From Amycolatopsis nivea (lineage in GTDB: Bacteria; Actinomycetota; Actinomycetes; Mycobacteriales; Pseudonocardiaceae), in assembly GCF_004522235.1 (NCBI RefSeq), contig NZ_SDLT01000048.1, positions 1 through 64,000 of the forward strand: a stretch of 64,000 nucleotides of DNA, read 5' to 3'. The notes beneath the pieces were generated by a model. That model was not told the origin of the DNA. It did no database searches and worked only from the letters and a program-made list of their open reading frames with translations. Position numbers and translations under genes: made by a program. This document shows positions 8,734 through 16,815 of the stretch, piece by piece (the stretch's first letter is position 1; each line of letters starts with the position of its first letter).

Positions 8734-10056
8734 ATGACTGCCAAGCAAATCCACCTCGCCGCGCACTTCCCCGGGGTCAACAACACCACCGTGTGGAGCG
8801 ATCCCGAAGCGGGCAGCCACATCGAGTTCAGCTCGTTCGTCAAGCTGGCCCAGACCGCCGAACGCGCGAAGTTCGACTTCTTCTTCCTCGCCGAAGGCCT
8901 GCGCCTGCGGGAACAGAACGGCGAAATCTACGACCTCGACGTCGTCGGCCGCCCGGACACCTTCGCCGTGCTGTCCGCGCTCGCCGCCGTCACCGACCGG
9001 CTCGGCCTGGCCGGCACCATCAACTCCACCTTCAACGAACCGTTCGAGGTGGCCCGCCAGTTCGCCTCCCTGGACCACCTTTCCGCCGGCCGGGCCGCGT
9101 GGAACGTCGTGACGTCCTGGGACGCTTTCACCGGCGAAAACTTCCGCCGCGGCGGCTTCCTGCCGCAAGACCAGCGTTACTCGCGCGCCGAAACCTTCCT
9201 GCGCACGGCGTGGGAACTCTTCGACTCCTGGCGCGGCGGCGAACTCCTCGCGGACAAGGAATCCGGCCGTTTCCTGGCCGACGGCGGCGACTTCGCCCAC
9301 CACGACGCCCATTTCGACATCTCCGGCCGCTTCCCGGTCCCGCGCAGCCCGCAGGGCCGCCCGGTGACCATCCAGGCCGGGGACTCCGAAGAAGGCCGCG
9401 AATTCGCTGCCGCGACCGCCGACGCCATCTTCACCCGGCACGGCACCCTCGAAGCGGGCCAAGCGTTCTACTCGGACGTCAAGGGCCGCCTGGCGAAATA
9501 CGGCCGCGCCCCGCACGAACTGGTCATCCTCCCCGCCGCGACGTTCGTCCTGGGCGACACCGACGCCGAAGCGCACGAACTCGCCCACGAGGTCCGGTTG
9601 CAGCAGGTCAGCGACCAGACCGCGATCAAGTTCCTCGAACAGCTCTGGAACACCGACCTCAGCGGCCACGACCCGAACGGCCCGCTGCCGTCGTTCGACC
9701 CGGTGGTCGGCGACCTGATCTCGAAGGGCCGCGCGAGCGTCCGCATGCACCGCGACCCGATCGCGACCGCCAACGAATGGCGCCAGCTGGCGGAAGCGAA
9801 GCACCTGTCGAGCCGGGAACTGATCATCGAGGTCACCGGACGGCAGAACTTCATCGGCTCCCCCGAGACCGTCGCGTCGACCATGAACGACCTCGTCCAG
9901 GCCGACGCGTCGGACGGCTTCATCCTGGTCCCGCACGTGACGCCCGGCGGGCTGGACCAGTTCGCCGACCAGGTGGTGCCGCGGCTGCAGGAACGGGGGG
10001 TGTTCCGGGAGGACTACAGCGGGCCTACTCTGCGGGACCACCTCGGGTTGAACTAG
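8734..10056 (+). CDS. NtaA/SnaA/DszA-family FMN-dependent monooxygenase
   Basis: A 440-residue member of the subfamily that includes nitrilotriacetate monooxygenase, dimethyl-sulfide monooxygenase and DszA. The diagnostic opening (MTAKQIHLAAHFPGVNNTTVWSDPE) and the segments AGTINSTFNEPFEVARQFASLDHLSAGR and WNVVTSWDAFTGENF are all present. These enzymes use FMNH2 from a partner reductase to split C-S or C-N bonds. ATG start with GGGAGATATCC before it. It ends tail to tail with the decarboxylase gene at 10053. Confidence 0.85.
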   Translation: MTAKQIHLAAHFPGVNNTTVWSDPEAGSHIEFSSFVKLAQTAERAKFDFFFLAEGLRLREQNGEIYDLDVVGRPDTFAVLSALAAVTDRLGLAGTINSTFNEPFEVARQFASLDHLSAGRAAWNVVTSWDAFTGENFRRGGFLPQDQRYSRAETFLRTAWELFDSWRGGELLADKESGRFLADGGDFAHHDAHFDISGRFPVPRSPQGRPVTIQAGDSEEGREFAAATADAIFTRHGTLEAGQAFYSDVKGRLAKYGRAPHELVILPAATFVLGDTDAEAHELAHEVRLQQVSDQTAIKFLEQLWNTDLSGHDPNGPLPSFDPVVGDLISKGRASVRMHRDPIATANEWRQLAEAKHLSSRELIIEVTGRQNFIGSPETVASTMNDLVQADASDGFILVPHVTPGGLDQFADQVVPRLQERGVFREDYSGPTLRDHLGLN

Positions 10057-11027
10057 CCCAGGAACCGCCTCGCGTTGCCCCGCAACAACAACTCCCGCGA
10101 GGCGTCGTCGAGGAACTCCGCCCGCCGCACCACCCCGCCGGCCGGGCGCTCCCCCAGCGGATACGGATAATCGCTCCCCACCATCACCTGCTCCGCCCCC
10201 AGCGTGTCGACCAGATTCCGCAGCGCCGGCTCGGTGAACACCACCGAATCGACACTGAACCGTCCGACATACTCCGACGGCGGCTTCTCCGACTTGGCGA
10301 TGATGTCCGCCCGCTGGTGCCACGCGTTCTCCAACCGCCCCAGCCAGAACGCGAACGATCCGCCGCCGTGGGCGAAGCAGATCCGCAGGCTCGGCGGCAC
10401 CCGGTCGAACACCCCGCCGAGGATCATCGCGATGATCGACAGATGCGTCTCAGCGGGCATTCCGGTCAGCCACCGCGCCATCCAGCGGTCCAGCCGCGGT
10501 GCGTCCGGCATGTCCCACGGGTGCACGAAAACCGGGACGCCGAGCGAAGCCGCGTGCTGGAGGAACGTCACCACGCCCGCGTCGTCGAGGTCGCGGTCGC
10601 CGACGTGGTTGCCGATCTCCACGCCGCGGTGCCCGGCCGCGACCGCACGGTCCAGTTCGCGGCAGGCGGCGTCGGTGTCCTGCAACGGAACCTGGCAGAA
10701 CGGGACCAGCCGGTCCGGCGCGGGCGCGCAGATTTCCAGCGCCAGGTCGTTGAACACCCGGGCGATTTTCTCGCCCTGGCCCGGGCTGGTGTCGTAGCCG
10801 AAGAACACCGGCGTCGGCGAGACGACCTGCGCCTCGATGCCGTCGGCGTCCATGTCGCGCAGCCGGACCGAGGCGTCCCAGCAGTCGGACCGGATCCGGC
10901 GGAATTCCTCCGAACCGACCATGATCATGGCCTCGCGTTCGGTTTCCGCGCGCAGCCACGGCATTCCCTCGCCGAGGTCGGGCCAGCCGTGCGGGACGAA
11001 ATGGCTGTGGACGTCGATCGCGCGCAC
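10053..11027 (-). CDS. nbaD: 2-amino-3-carboxymuconate-6-semialdehyde decarboxylase
   Basis: Amidohydrolase-fold metal enzyme, about 324 residues, that decarboxylates the ring-cleavage product of 3-hydroxyanthranilate. It carries the HSHF metal motif near the N-terminus (AIDVHSHFVPHGW), VHPWDMPDAPR in the middle and the SDYPYPLGE segment with the terminal metal-binding Asp. The GTG start at 11027 follows the dioxygenase stop by 2 bp. The next four upstream genes supply the steps on either side, which makes this assignment strong. Confidence 0.88.
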   Translation of the reverse strand: MRAIDVHSHFVPHGWPDLGEGMPWLRAETEREAMIMVGSEEFRRIRSDCWDASVRLRDMDADGIEAQVVSPTPVFFGYDTSPGQGEKIARVFNDLALEICAPAPDRLVPFCQVPLQDTDAACRELDRAVAAGHRGVEIGNHVGDRDLDDAGVVTFLQHAASLGVPVFVHPWDMPDAPRLDRWMARWLTGMPAETHLSIIAMILGGVFDRVPPSLRICFAHGGGSFAFWLGRLENAWHQRADIIAKSEKPPSEYVGRFSVDSVVFTEPALRNLVDTLGAEQVMVGSDYPYPLGERPAGGVVRRAEFLDDASRELLLRGNARRFLG

Positions 11028-11029
11028 GC

Positions 11030-11554
11030 TCAGCCCTTCCCCGGGTGCAGCGTGCCGCACGCCCCGCAGGTCCGGGCTTCCTCGGACTCGTAGAACTGCT
11101 CGAACACCGGCGGCAGGTCGTCGACGATGTCGCGCACCTGCAGTTCGACCTCGTGCACCTTCGCGTCGCACTCCAGGCAGAACCACACGAACTTCTCGAG
11201 CGTCCCCTCCTCCCGGATGCGCTCGATCACGATCCCGATCGAGCCCTCCTGCGGACGCTGCGGCGAGTGGTGCACGTTCCGCGGCAGCATCCACATCTCG
11301 CCCTCGCGGATGTCGACGCGCTGCGGGCCGTCGTCGGTCATCAGGTTGACGTGCATGTCGCCCTTGTACTGGTAGAACCATTCCTCGTACGGGTCGAGGT
11401 GGAAGTCGGTGCGCTGGTTCGGCCCGCCGACGACCTGCACGATGAAATCGCCCATCGGGGCCCACATCTGCTTGTTGTTGACCGGCGGCTTCAGCTCGTC
11501 CTCGTGCTCTTTGATCCACTTCGCGAAGTCGAACACGGGCGGGATGGCGGTCAT
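11030..11554 (-). CDS. nbaC: 3-hydroxyanthranilate 3,4-dioxygenase
   Basis: Cupin extradiol dioxygenase of 174 residues that opens 3-hydroxyanthranilate to 2-amino-3-carboxymuconate semialdehyde. Family residues are clear: iron ligands in the FHLDPYEEWFYQYKG segment (His, Glu) and in the MLPRNVHHSPQRP segment. The C-terminal CLEC and CGACG pairs form the second, rubredoxin-like metal site of bacterial members. Start at 11554 has AAGGAGGAACG before it. Overlaps the deaminase gene by 4 bp. Confidence 0.93.
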   Translation of the reverse strand: MTAIPPVFDFAKWIKEHEDELKPPVNNKQMWAPMGDFIVQVVGGPNQRTDFHLDPYEEWFYQYKGDMHVNLMTDDGPQRVDIREGEMWMLPRNVHHSPQRPQEGSIGIVIERIREEGTLEKFVWFCLECDAKVHEVELQVRDIVDDLPPVFEQFYESEEARTCGACGTLHPGKG

Positions 11555-11982
11555 CGTTCCTCCTTGCCGGGGATCCGGGCGATCGCCTGGATCTCGATGA
11601 GCAGATGCGGATGCGGCAGCTGGTGCACCGCGACGGTGGTGCGGGCCGGGCCGTTCTCGTCGAAGAACTCGCCGTAGACCTCGTTGTAGCCGCCGAAATC
11701 GTTCATGGTGACCAGGAACACGGTCAGCTGCGCGAGGTCTTCGAGCCCCGCGCCGGCCGCGGCCAGGATGTCGCGGATGTTCTCGATCACCGCGCGCGTC
11801 TGCGCCCGGATGTCCAAAGTGGTCACGCCGAACTCGTCGGCCTCCGCGCCGGCGAACGTGTTGTCCGGCCGCCTGCTGCTGGTGCCGGAGACGAACACCA
11901 GGTCCCCGACCACTTTCACGTGCGGGAACCGCCCGCGCGGCGTCGCCTTCCCGGCGACGACATGGGCTTGTGCCACGCTCAT
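11551..11982 (-). CDS. nbaF: RidA-family 2-aminomuconate deaminase
   Basis: A 143-residue YjgF/RidA-fold protein. In the 3-hydroxyanthranilate/2-nitrobenzoate pathway such a protein deaminates 2-aminomuconate to 4-oxalocrotonate. The family core HPHLLIEIQAIARI is at the C-terminus. Assignment to deaminase rather than a general enamine hydrolase rests on its place between the dioxygenase and the decarboxylase genes, with 4-bp overlaps on both sides. Confidence 0.82.
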   Translation of the reverse strand: MSVAQAHVVAGKATPRGRFPHVKVVGDLVFVSGTSSRRPDNTFAGAEADEFGVTTLDIRAQTRAVIENIRDILAAAGAGLEDLAQLTVFLVTMNDFGGYNEVYGEFFDENGPARTTVAVHQLPHPHLLIEIQAIARIPGKEER

Positions 11983-12710
11983 CCCTCCATCGTGTGAACG
12001 GAAACCGAACCCAGCCCGGCGACCCGCGCCTCGACGTGCGTCCCCGGCTGCAGCGCGACCGCCGCGGTCGCTGCACCGGCCAGCAGCACCGAACCGTCGA
12101 GCAGGCGGTGCCCGTACGCGGCGGCCATCCGTTGTGCGGCGGGGAGCGCCCGCAGCGGGTCGCCGAGAATGTCGGCGGTCGAGCCGGTGGCAACGACCTC
12201 GCCGTCGAACAGCAGATCCACGGCCAGTGCGTCCACCTGGTCGAGCTGGGTCCACGGGCCGAGCACGAACGCGGACGCCGAGGTGTTGTCAGCAACGACG
12301 TCGGCCAGGCTGAACTTGAAGTCGCGGTACCGGCTGTCGATGATCTCCAGCGCGGGCGCCACAGCGACGATCTCGGCATCCGGGCCGAGCCGGAACGCGA
12401 CCTCGGGCTCGACGCGCGGATGCACCCCGCGGCCGACGTCGAACGTCCCGCCGTCCTCGATCCGCATGCGGTCGGTCAGCGAGCCGATGATCACGTCCGA
12501 GACGCCCATCTGCTCGGCCTTAGCCTTGCTCGTGAAGCCCAGTTTGACCCCGGCCAGCCGCTCCCCGCGCCCCTCGCGCAGCGCGATTCCCGCGTGCTGC
12601 ACGGCGTACGCGGTTTCCAGGCTCATCGGCCCAGCGCTGGTGAGCTGCGGGATCGCCTGCCCGGTAGCGGTCGCCCGGTCCAGCCGCGCGGCGTGGTCCT
12701 CGATCGTCAT
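11979..12710 (-). CDS. nbaG: 4-oxalocrotonate decarboxylase / 2-oxopent-4-enoate hydratase family
   Basis: A 243-residue member of the fumarylacetoacetase-like decarboxylase/hydratase family. It would remove CO2 from 4-oxalocrotonate to give 2-oxopent-4-enoate. Family stretches visible: GVKLGFTSKAKAEQMGVSDVIIG, then RVEPEVAFRLG (metal-binding Glu residues). Because no separate hydratase or aldolase is nearby, the last steps to pyruvate and acetaldehyde must be encoded elsewhere, or this protein may serve more than one step. Overlaps the dehydrogenase gene by 4 bp. Confidence 0.83.
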   Translation of the reverse strand: MTIEDHAARLDRATATGQAIPQLTSAGPMSLETAYAVQHAGIALREGRGERLAGVKLGFTSKAKAEQMGVSDVIIGSLTDRMRIEDGGTFDVGRGVHPRVEPEVAFRLGPDAEIVAVAPALEIIDSRYRDFKFSLADVVADNTSASAFVLGPWTQLDQVDALAVDLLFDGEVVATGSTADILGDPLRALPAAQRMAAAYGHRLLDGSVLLAGAATAAVALQPGTHVEARVAGLGSVSVHTMEG

Positions 12711-14164
12711 AGCTGCACGCACACATTCGTCGGCTGGGTGTAGAAGTGCATCGAGTGCAGGCCGCCCTCGCGGCCGATGCCGGAAAGCCCGACGCCGCCG
12801 AACGGCGACCGGAGATCGCGCAGGTACCAGGTGTTGACCCAGGCCATCCCGACCCGCATCTGCTGCGCGACCCGGTGGCCGCGCTCCAGGTTCGTCGTCC
12901 ACACGGCGGCGGCGAGCCCGTAGTCGGTGTCGTTCGCCAGCCGGACGGCTTCGTCCTCGGTGTCGAACGGGATCAGCGCCGCGACCGGGCCGAAGACCTC
13001 CTCGCGCACGACCCGCGCCGAGTTGTCCAGCCCGGTCCACAGCGTCGGTTCGATCCACGACCCGCCCGCCAGGTCCGGCCCCAGTTCCGGAACCGCGCCG
13101 CCGGCGAGCACCGTCGCGCCTTCGGCGACCGCGAGGTCCAAATAGGACTGGACTTTCTTCCGGTGCTGCTGGGATATCAACGGCCCGGTCGTGGTGTCCG
13201 GATCACCCGGCCGGCCCAGGCGCAACGCCTTCGCCCGCTCGGCGAGCCCGTTCGCGACCGCGTCGAAGACGGACCGCTCGACGTAGACCCGCTCCGTGCA
13301 CAGGCACACCTGCCCGGTGTTCAGGAAAACCGACCGGGCGAGTCCGTCGAGGGTCTTCTCGAGATCGCAGTCCGCGAACACCACCGCGGCGTTCTTTCCG
13401 CCCAGTTCAAAGGAAACCGGCCGGACCGACGGAGCGACCGCGCGCATGATCGCCGAGCCGGTCCGGGATTCGCCGGTGAACGTGACGCCGTCGATGCCGC
13501 GGTGAGTGGTGAGGTACTCCCCGGCGGAGTCCGGACCGAAGCCGTGCACGACGTTATACACCCCGGTCGGCGCACCGGCCTCCGCGATCACCTCGGCGAG
13601 CAAGGTCGCGGTCGACGGCGTCTCTTCGGACGGCTTGACCACCACCGCGTTGCCGCACGCGAGCGCGGGCGCGACCTTCCACGTCAGCAGCAGCAGCGGC
13701 AGGTTCCACGGCACGATCACCGCGACCACGCCCAGCGGCTTGGGCACCGCGTAGTTCAGCGCCTTCCGGCCGTTCGGCAGATCCGTCAGGAAGGAATCGA
13801 GACCGGCCGCCGCGATCGTGTCGGCGAACGAACGGAAGTTCATCGCCGCCCGCGCCACGTCCAGGTCGCGCGCCAAGTGCTCCGGTTTTCCGGTGTCGCG
13901 GACCTCGGCGGCGACGAAATCCTCGAACCGCTCCTCGATCCGGTCGGCGATCCGCCGCAGCAGAGCGGTGCGCTCGGCGACCGAGGCACGTCCCCACGGC
14001 CCGTCCACCGCGGCGCGCGCAGCCGCGACCGCCGCGTCGACCACGTCCGGACCGGCCTCGTGGACGTGCGCGACCAGCGACCCGTCGACCGGGTCGATCT
14101 TCTCGAAGGTGCGCCGCCCGGCGACCCGGGTCCCGCCGACGACGTTGTGGAGTTCCGCAGCCAT
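12707..14164 (-). CDS. nbaE: 2-aminomuconic semialdehyde dehydrogenase
   Basis: NAD-dependent aldehyde dehydrogenase of 485 residues. The catalytic glutamate lies in FELGGKNAAVVF and the catalytic cysteine in LNTGQVCLCTERVYVE. It would oxidise 2-aminomuconate semialdehyde before deamination. It is the first gene of the five-gene minus-strand operon. The start at 14164 has only a weak ribosome binding site; an alternative upstream in-frame start cannot be excluded. Confidence 0.86.
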   Translation of the reverse strand: MAAELHNVVGGTRVAGRRTFEKIDPVDGSLVAHVHEAGPDVVDAAVAAARAAVDGPWGRASVAERTALLRRIADRIEERFEDFVAAEVRDTGKPEHLARDLDVARAAMNFRSFADTIAAAGLDSFLTDLPNGRKALNYAVPKPLGVVAVIVPWNLPLLLLTWKVAPALACGNAVVVKPSEETPSTATLLAEVIAEAGAPTGVYNVVHGFGPDSAGEYLTTHRGIDGVTFTGESRTGSAIMRAVAPSVRPVSFELGGKNAAVVFADCDLEKTLDGLARSVFLNTGQVCLCTERVYVERSVFDAVANGLAERAKALRLGRPGDPDTTTGPLISQQHRKKVQSYLDLAVAEGATVLAGGAVPELGPDLAGGSWIEPTLWTGLDNSARVVREEVFGPVAALIPFDTEDEAVRLANDTDYGLAAAVWTTNLERGHRVAQQMRVGMAWVNTWYLRDLRSPFGGVGLSGIGREGGLHSMHFYTQPTNVCVQL

Positions 14165-14226
14165 GAAGCTGACCGTAGGGACGTCCGGAATGCCTCGCCA
14201 ATGCTCTTTGCCGCCGCTGCCATAGC

Positions 14227-14264
14227 TGTCCGGACATGTCTCGCCCATGCCTGTAGCGGCATGG
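14227..14264. promoter_or_regulatory. Paired palindromes in divergent promoter region
   Basis: Between the meta-cleavage operon and the HGGYW hydrolase lie TGTCCGGACA (14227-14236) and CCATGCC-N6-GGCATGG (14245-14264, 7-bp perfect arms). The second has the size and spacing of a LysR-type site, and a LysR gene lies two genes away at 15193. Binding is inferred. Confidence 0.45.
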
Positions 14265-14320
14265 CTTTCGTCGGAATGGGCATTGGTCAGGCATGACAGC
14301 GGCGGCGAAGGATGGGTCCC

Positions 14321-15157
14321 GTGAACCATCCGAACGTCGATCGGGACTACAGCGCGCAGGGCACGGTGACCGAGGCCGAGTTCGACGCCGTGATGGCCCG
14401 CTACCGCTCCGCCTCCGAATCCGCGACCGCCGGTCTGGCAGGCGTTCGCGACCTGGCTTTCGACCCGCTCAGCGACGAACGGCTCGACGTCTGGGGCATC
14501 TCCTCCGGACAGCTGCGCCCCGTCGTCCTCGCCATCCACGGCGGCTACTGGCGGATGCTCTCGCGCCACGACACCGCGTTCCCGGCGCGAATGCTGGCTG
14601 ACGCCGGAATCGCCACCGTCGTGCCGGACTACACGCTCGCTCCTGCGGCGCCGCTGGAGGAGATCGTGCGCCAGGTCCGCGCCGCGGTCGCGTGGGTGCA
14701 CCACCACGGCGCTGAGCACGGCCTCGACCCGGACCGCATCCACGTCGTGGGCAGCTCGGCCGGCGGGCATCTGGCAGCGATGACCGCCGTCGCCGGATGG
14801 CAGCGCGCCGCCGGGCTGCCGGAGGACGTCGTCAAAGGCACGATGGCGATCAGCGGGCTCTTCGACCTCCGCCCGCTGGTCGACTCGTTCGCCAACGCGT
14901 GGCTGTCCCTCGACCCGACCCGCGCAGAGGCGCTCAGCCCGATCCTCGCGCCGCCAGGCACCGTGCCGCTCCACGTGGCGGTCGCGGAACACGAAGCCGC
15001 GGGATTCCACCGGCAGAGCAAGGCTTTCCACGCACACTGGCCTGCCGCCGGTTCATTGACCGTCGTGCCCGGCCGGAACCACTTCGACGTCTTCCTCGAC
15101 CTGGCCGACCCCGGCTCGGAGCTCAGCCAGGCCTTGATCCGGCTCGCCCTCTCGTGA
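14321..15157 (+). CDS. Alpha/beta hydrolase with HGGYW motif (arylformamidase-like)
   Basis: A 278-residue alpha/beta hydrolase. The oxyanion-hole motif HGGYW (in VVLAIHGGYWRML) is typical of arylformamidases and related esterases, the nucleophile is in VVGSSAGG, and the likely catalytic His is in PGRNHFDVF. GTG at 14321 is preferred because AAGG lies about 8 bases upstream; an ATG at 14312 directly abuts that site. Divergent from the 3-hydroxyanthranilate operon, it could hydrolyse N-formylkynurenine or another amide or ester feeding that pathway, but no kynureninase or dioxygenase is nearby. Confidence 0.7.
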   Translation: MNHPNVDRDYSAQGTVTEAEFDAVMARYRSASESATAGLAGVRDLAFDPLSDERLDVWGISSGQLRPVVLAIHGGYWRMLSRHDTAFPARMLADAGIATVVPDYTLAPAAPLEEIVRQVRAAVAWVHHHGAEHGLDPDRIHVVGSSAGGHLAAMTAVAGWQRAAGLPEDVVKGTMAISGLFDLRPLVDSFANAWLSLDPTRAEALSPILAPPGTVPLHVAVAEHEAAGFHRQSKAFHAHWPAAGSLTVVPGRNHFDVFLDLADPGSELSQALIRLALS

Positions 15158-15192
15158 CGCCGGAAGCCGAGCCGGACAGTAATGTCGCCGGA

Positions 15193-16119
15193 ATGGAGAT
15201 GCCCCGCCTGCTCGACGGCCGCCTCAAGCTCAGGCACCTCGTGCTGGTGGACACCCTCACCGAGCAGGGCAGCGTCGTCGGCGCGGCGGCCGCGCTGCAC
15301 GTCACGCAGCCGGTCGTCACGCGCGGCCTGCACGATCTCGAAGCGATCCTCGGCGTGCCGCTCTACGAACGCGGGCCGCGCGGGATCACCCCGACCGAGT
15401 TCGGGACCGCGTTCACCGAACACGCGCGCGCCGTGCTCGCCCAGCTCACCCACGCGGCGCGGCACGTGGTGGAGATCGCCGACGCGACCCGCGGCCGGGT
15501 CGTCGCGGGCATCCACCTCGCGGGTTCGAACCTGTTGCTGCCGCGGGCCATCGCGCATCTCAAGGAAGACCATCCGCTGGTCACGGTCGTCGTCCGGGAG
15601 GGAACGCCGGAATCGCTGCTGGTGGAGCTGACCGCGGGCCGGGTGGACGTCATCGTCGGCAGGCTGAGCGGCCCCGGCACCGAAGACACCCGGCGGCGGG
15701 CGCTGTACCAGGAGTCGATCCGCGTCGTCGCCGGGGCGCACCACCCGCTCGCCGCGCGCGGGAGCGTCTCGCTGGAGGATCTGGCGGAGTTCCCGTGGAT
15801 CGTGCCCGGCACCGAGACGATGCTGCGCCAGGAGCTGGAAAGCCTCTTCGCCCAGCACGGCCTGGACCTGCCCGCCAACCGCGTCGAAGCGACGTCGTTC
15901 CTGACTGTGCGGCAGCTGCTCACCGAAACCGCCATGGTCGCCGCGCTCCCCGGCCTGCTCGGCATGGACGACCCGCGGCTGGTCACGCTGCCGACGCCGC
16001 TGGAGAACATCGGCCACAGCGTCGGCCTGACCCTCGCCGCCGGCCGGCGGCTGAACCCGGCCACCCAGGCGCTGATCGAGTCCCTGCACACCGTCGCCGC
16101 GCAGATCGAAGACGCCTGA
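15193..16119 (+). CDS. LysR-family transcriptional regulator (PcaQ/GbpR type)
   Basis: A 308-residue LysR regulator. The N-terminal winged helix (LVDTLTEQGSVVGAAAALHVTQPVVTRGLHDLEAILGVPLYER) is close to the PcaQ/GbpR branch that controls aromatic catabolism, followed by a periplasmic-binding-like effector domain. An alternative GTG at 15154 would overlap the hydrolase stop. Located directly after the HGGYW hydrolase, it is the best candidate regulator of that gene and of the divergent meta-cleavage operon. Confidence 0.83.
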   Translation: MEMPRLLDGRLKLRHLVLVDTLTEQGSVVGAAAALHVTQPVVTRGLHDLEAILGVPLYERGPRGITPTEFGTAFTEHARAVLAQLTHAARHVVEIADATRGRVVAGIHLAGSNLLLPRAIAHLKEDHPLVTVVVREGTPESLLVELTAGRVDVIVGRLSGPGTEDTRRRALYQESIRVVAGAHHPLAARGSVSLEDLAEFPWIVPGTETMLRQELESLFAQHGLDLPANRVEATSFLTVRQLLTETAMVAALPGLLGMDDPRLVTLPTPLENIGHSVGLTLAAGRRLNPATQALIESLHTVAAQIEDA

Positions 16120-16136
16120 CGCGCTCTGTCGCTTTC

Positions 16137-16165
16137 TTGACGACCGACGACAACCCGTGATACTT
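16137..16165 (+). promoter_or_regulatory. Promoter of the truncated isochorismatase-like gene
   Basis: TTGACG (16137-16142), a 17-base spacer and ATACTT (16160-16165) form a good housekeeping-type promoter. It is followed by AAGGAG and an ATG at 16194, although the gene behind it has lost its N-terminal coding region. Confidence 0.5.
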
Positions 16166-16193
16166 CATGGACCTCCGCGGAAGGAGCTTCTCA

Positions 16194-16701
16194 ATGAAGT
16201 TGTCAAGCCGCCGCGGTGACGGGTGTGGCTTGGTAATGCGCTCCGTCCCGCCCCGACGGCACCGACATGGGCCGGTTCGCCGACCTGTACCCGCCGATCG
16301 CCGCCGGCACCGCGCTCATCGAGGGCACGCCTGGCGCCGCGCTGTACTCCGAAGTTGACCGCCGCCCGGACGAACCGCTGATCCCCAAGCACCGTTACAG
16401 CGCCTTCTACGGCACGGATTTCGAAATGCAGCTGCGCGGACGCGGCGTGGACACCCTGATCGCCACCGGAGTGACCACCGAGGACTGCGTCCACGCCACC
16501 ATCCGCGACGCGATGTTCCGCGACTTCCGCACCGGAGTGCTGTCCGACGCGTGCGCCACCTACGACCACCCCGACCTGGGCCACGGCCCGATGTCCGCCG
16601 CGGAAGTGCACGCGGCGACGCTGGTTGTTCTCGCCCAGTCCACTGCGGACGTGCTGACGAGCGCGGAGTTCAAGGCGCTGGCGGAAAAGGGAGCCGCTTA
16701 G
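16194..16701 (+). pseudogene. N-terminally truncated isochorismatase/cysteine hydrolase
   Basis: The readable part from 16240 is the C-terminal three quarters of an isochorismatase-like hydrolase: GTDMGRFADLYPPI, the lysine region PKHRYSAFYGTDFE and the catalytic cysteine in VTTEDCVHATIRDAMFRDF. The N-terminal beta strand with the catalytic aspartate (normally near residue 10-20) is missing, and a TAA at 16234 closes this frame. Upstream, a promoter, AAGGAG and an ATG at 16194 remain but lead into unrelated sequence in another frame. This looks like an internal deletion or insertion scar, so the product is probably inactive. Confidence 0.78.
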
Positions 16702-16815
16702 CCCCCCGGCCGGTTCGGAATCCGGGGAGCCGCCTAGCCCCTTGCGAAGGGACCGCATGAATGCGCCCGCCCGCCGGAGCAGCGGCCCGCCCAACCCCGG
16801 AATTCGCGGAGCCGC

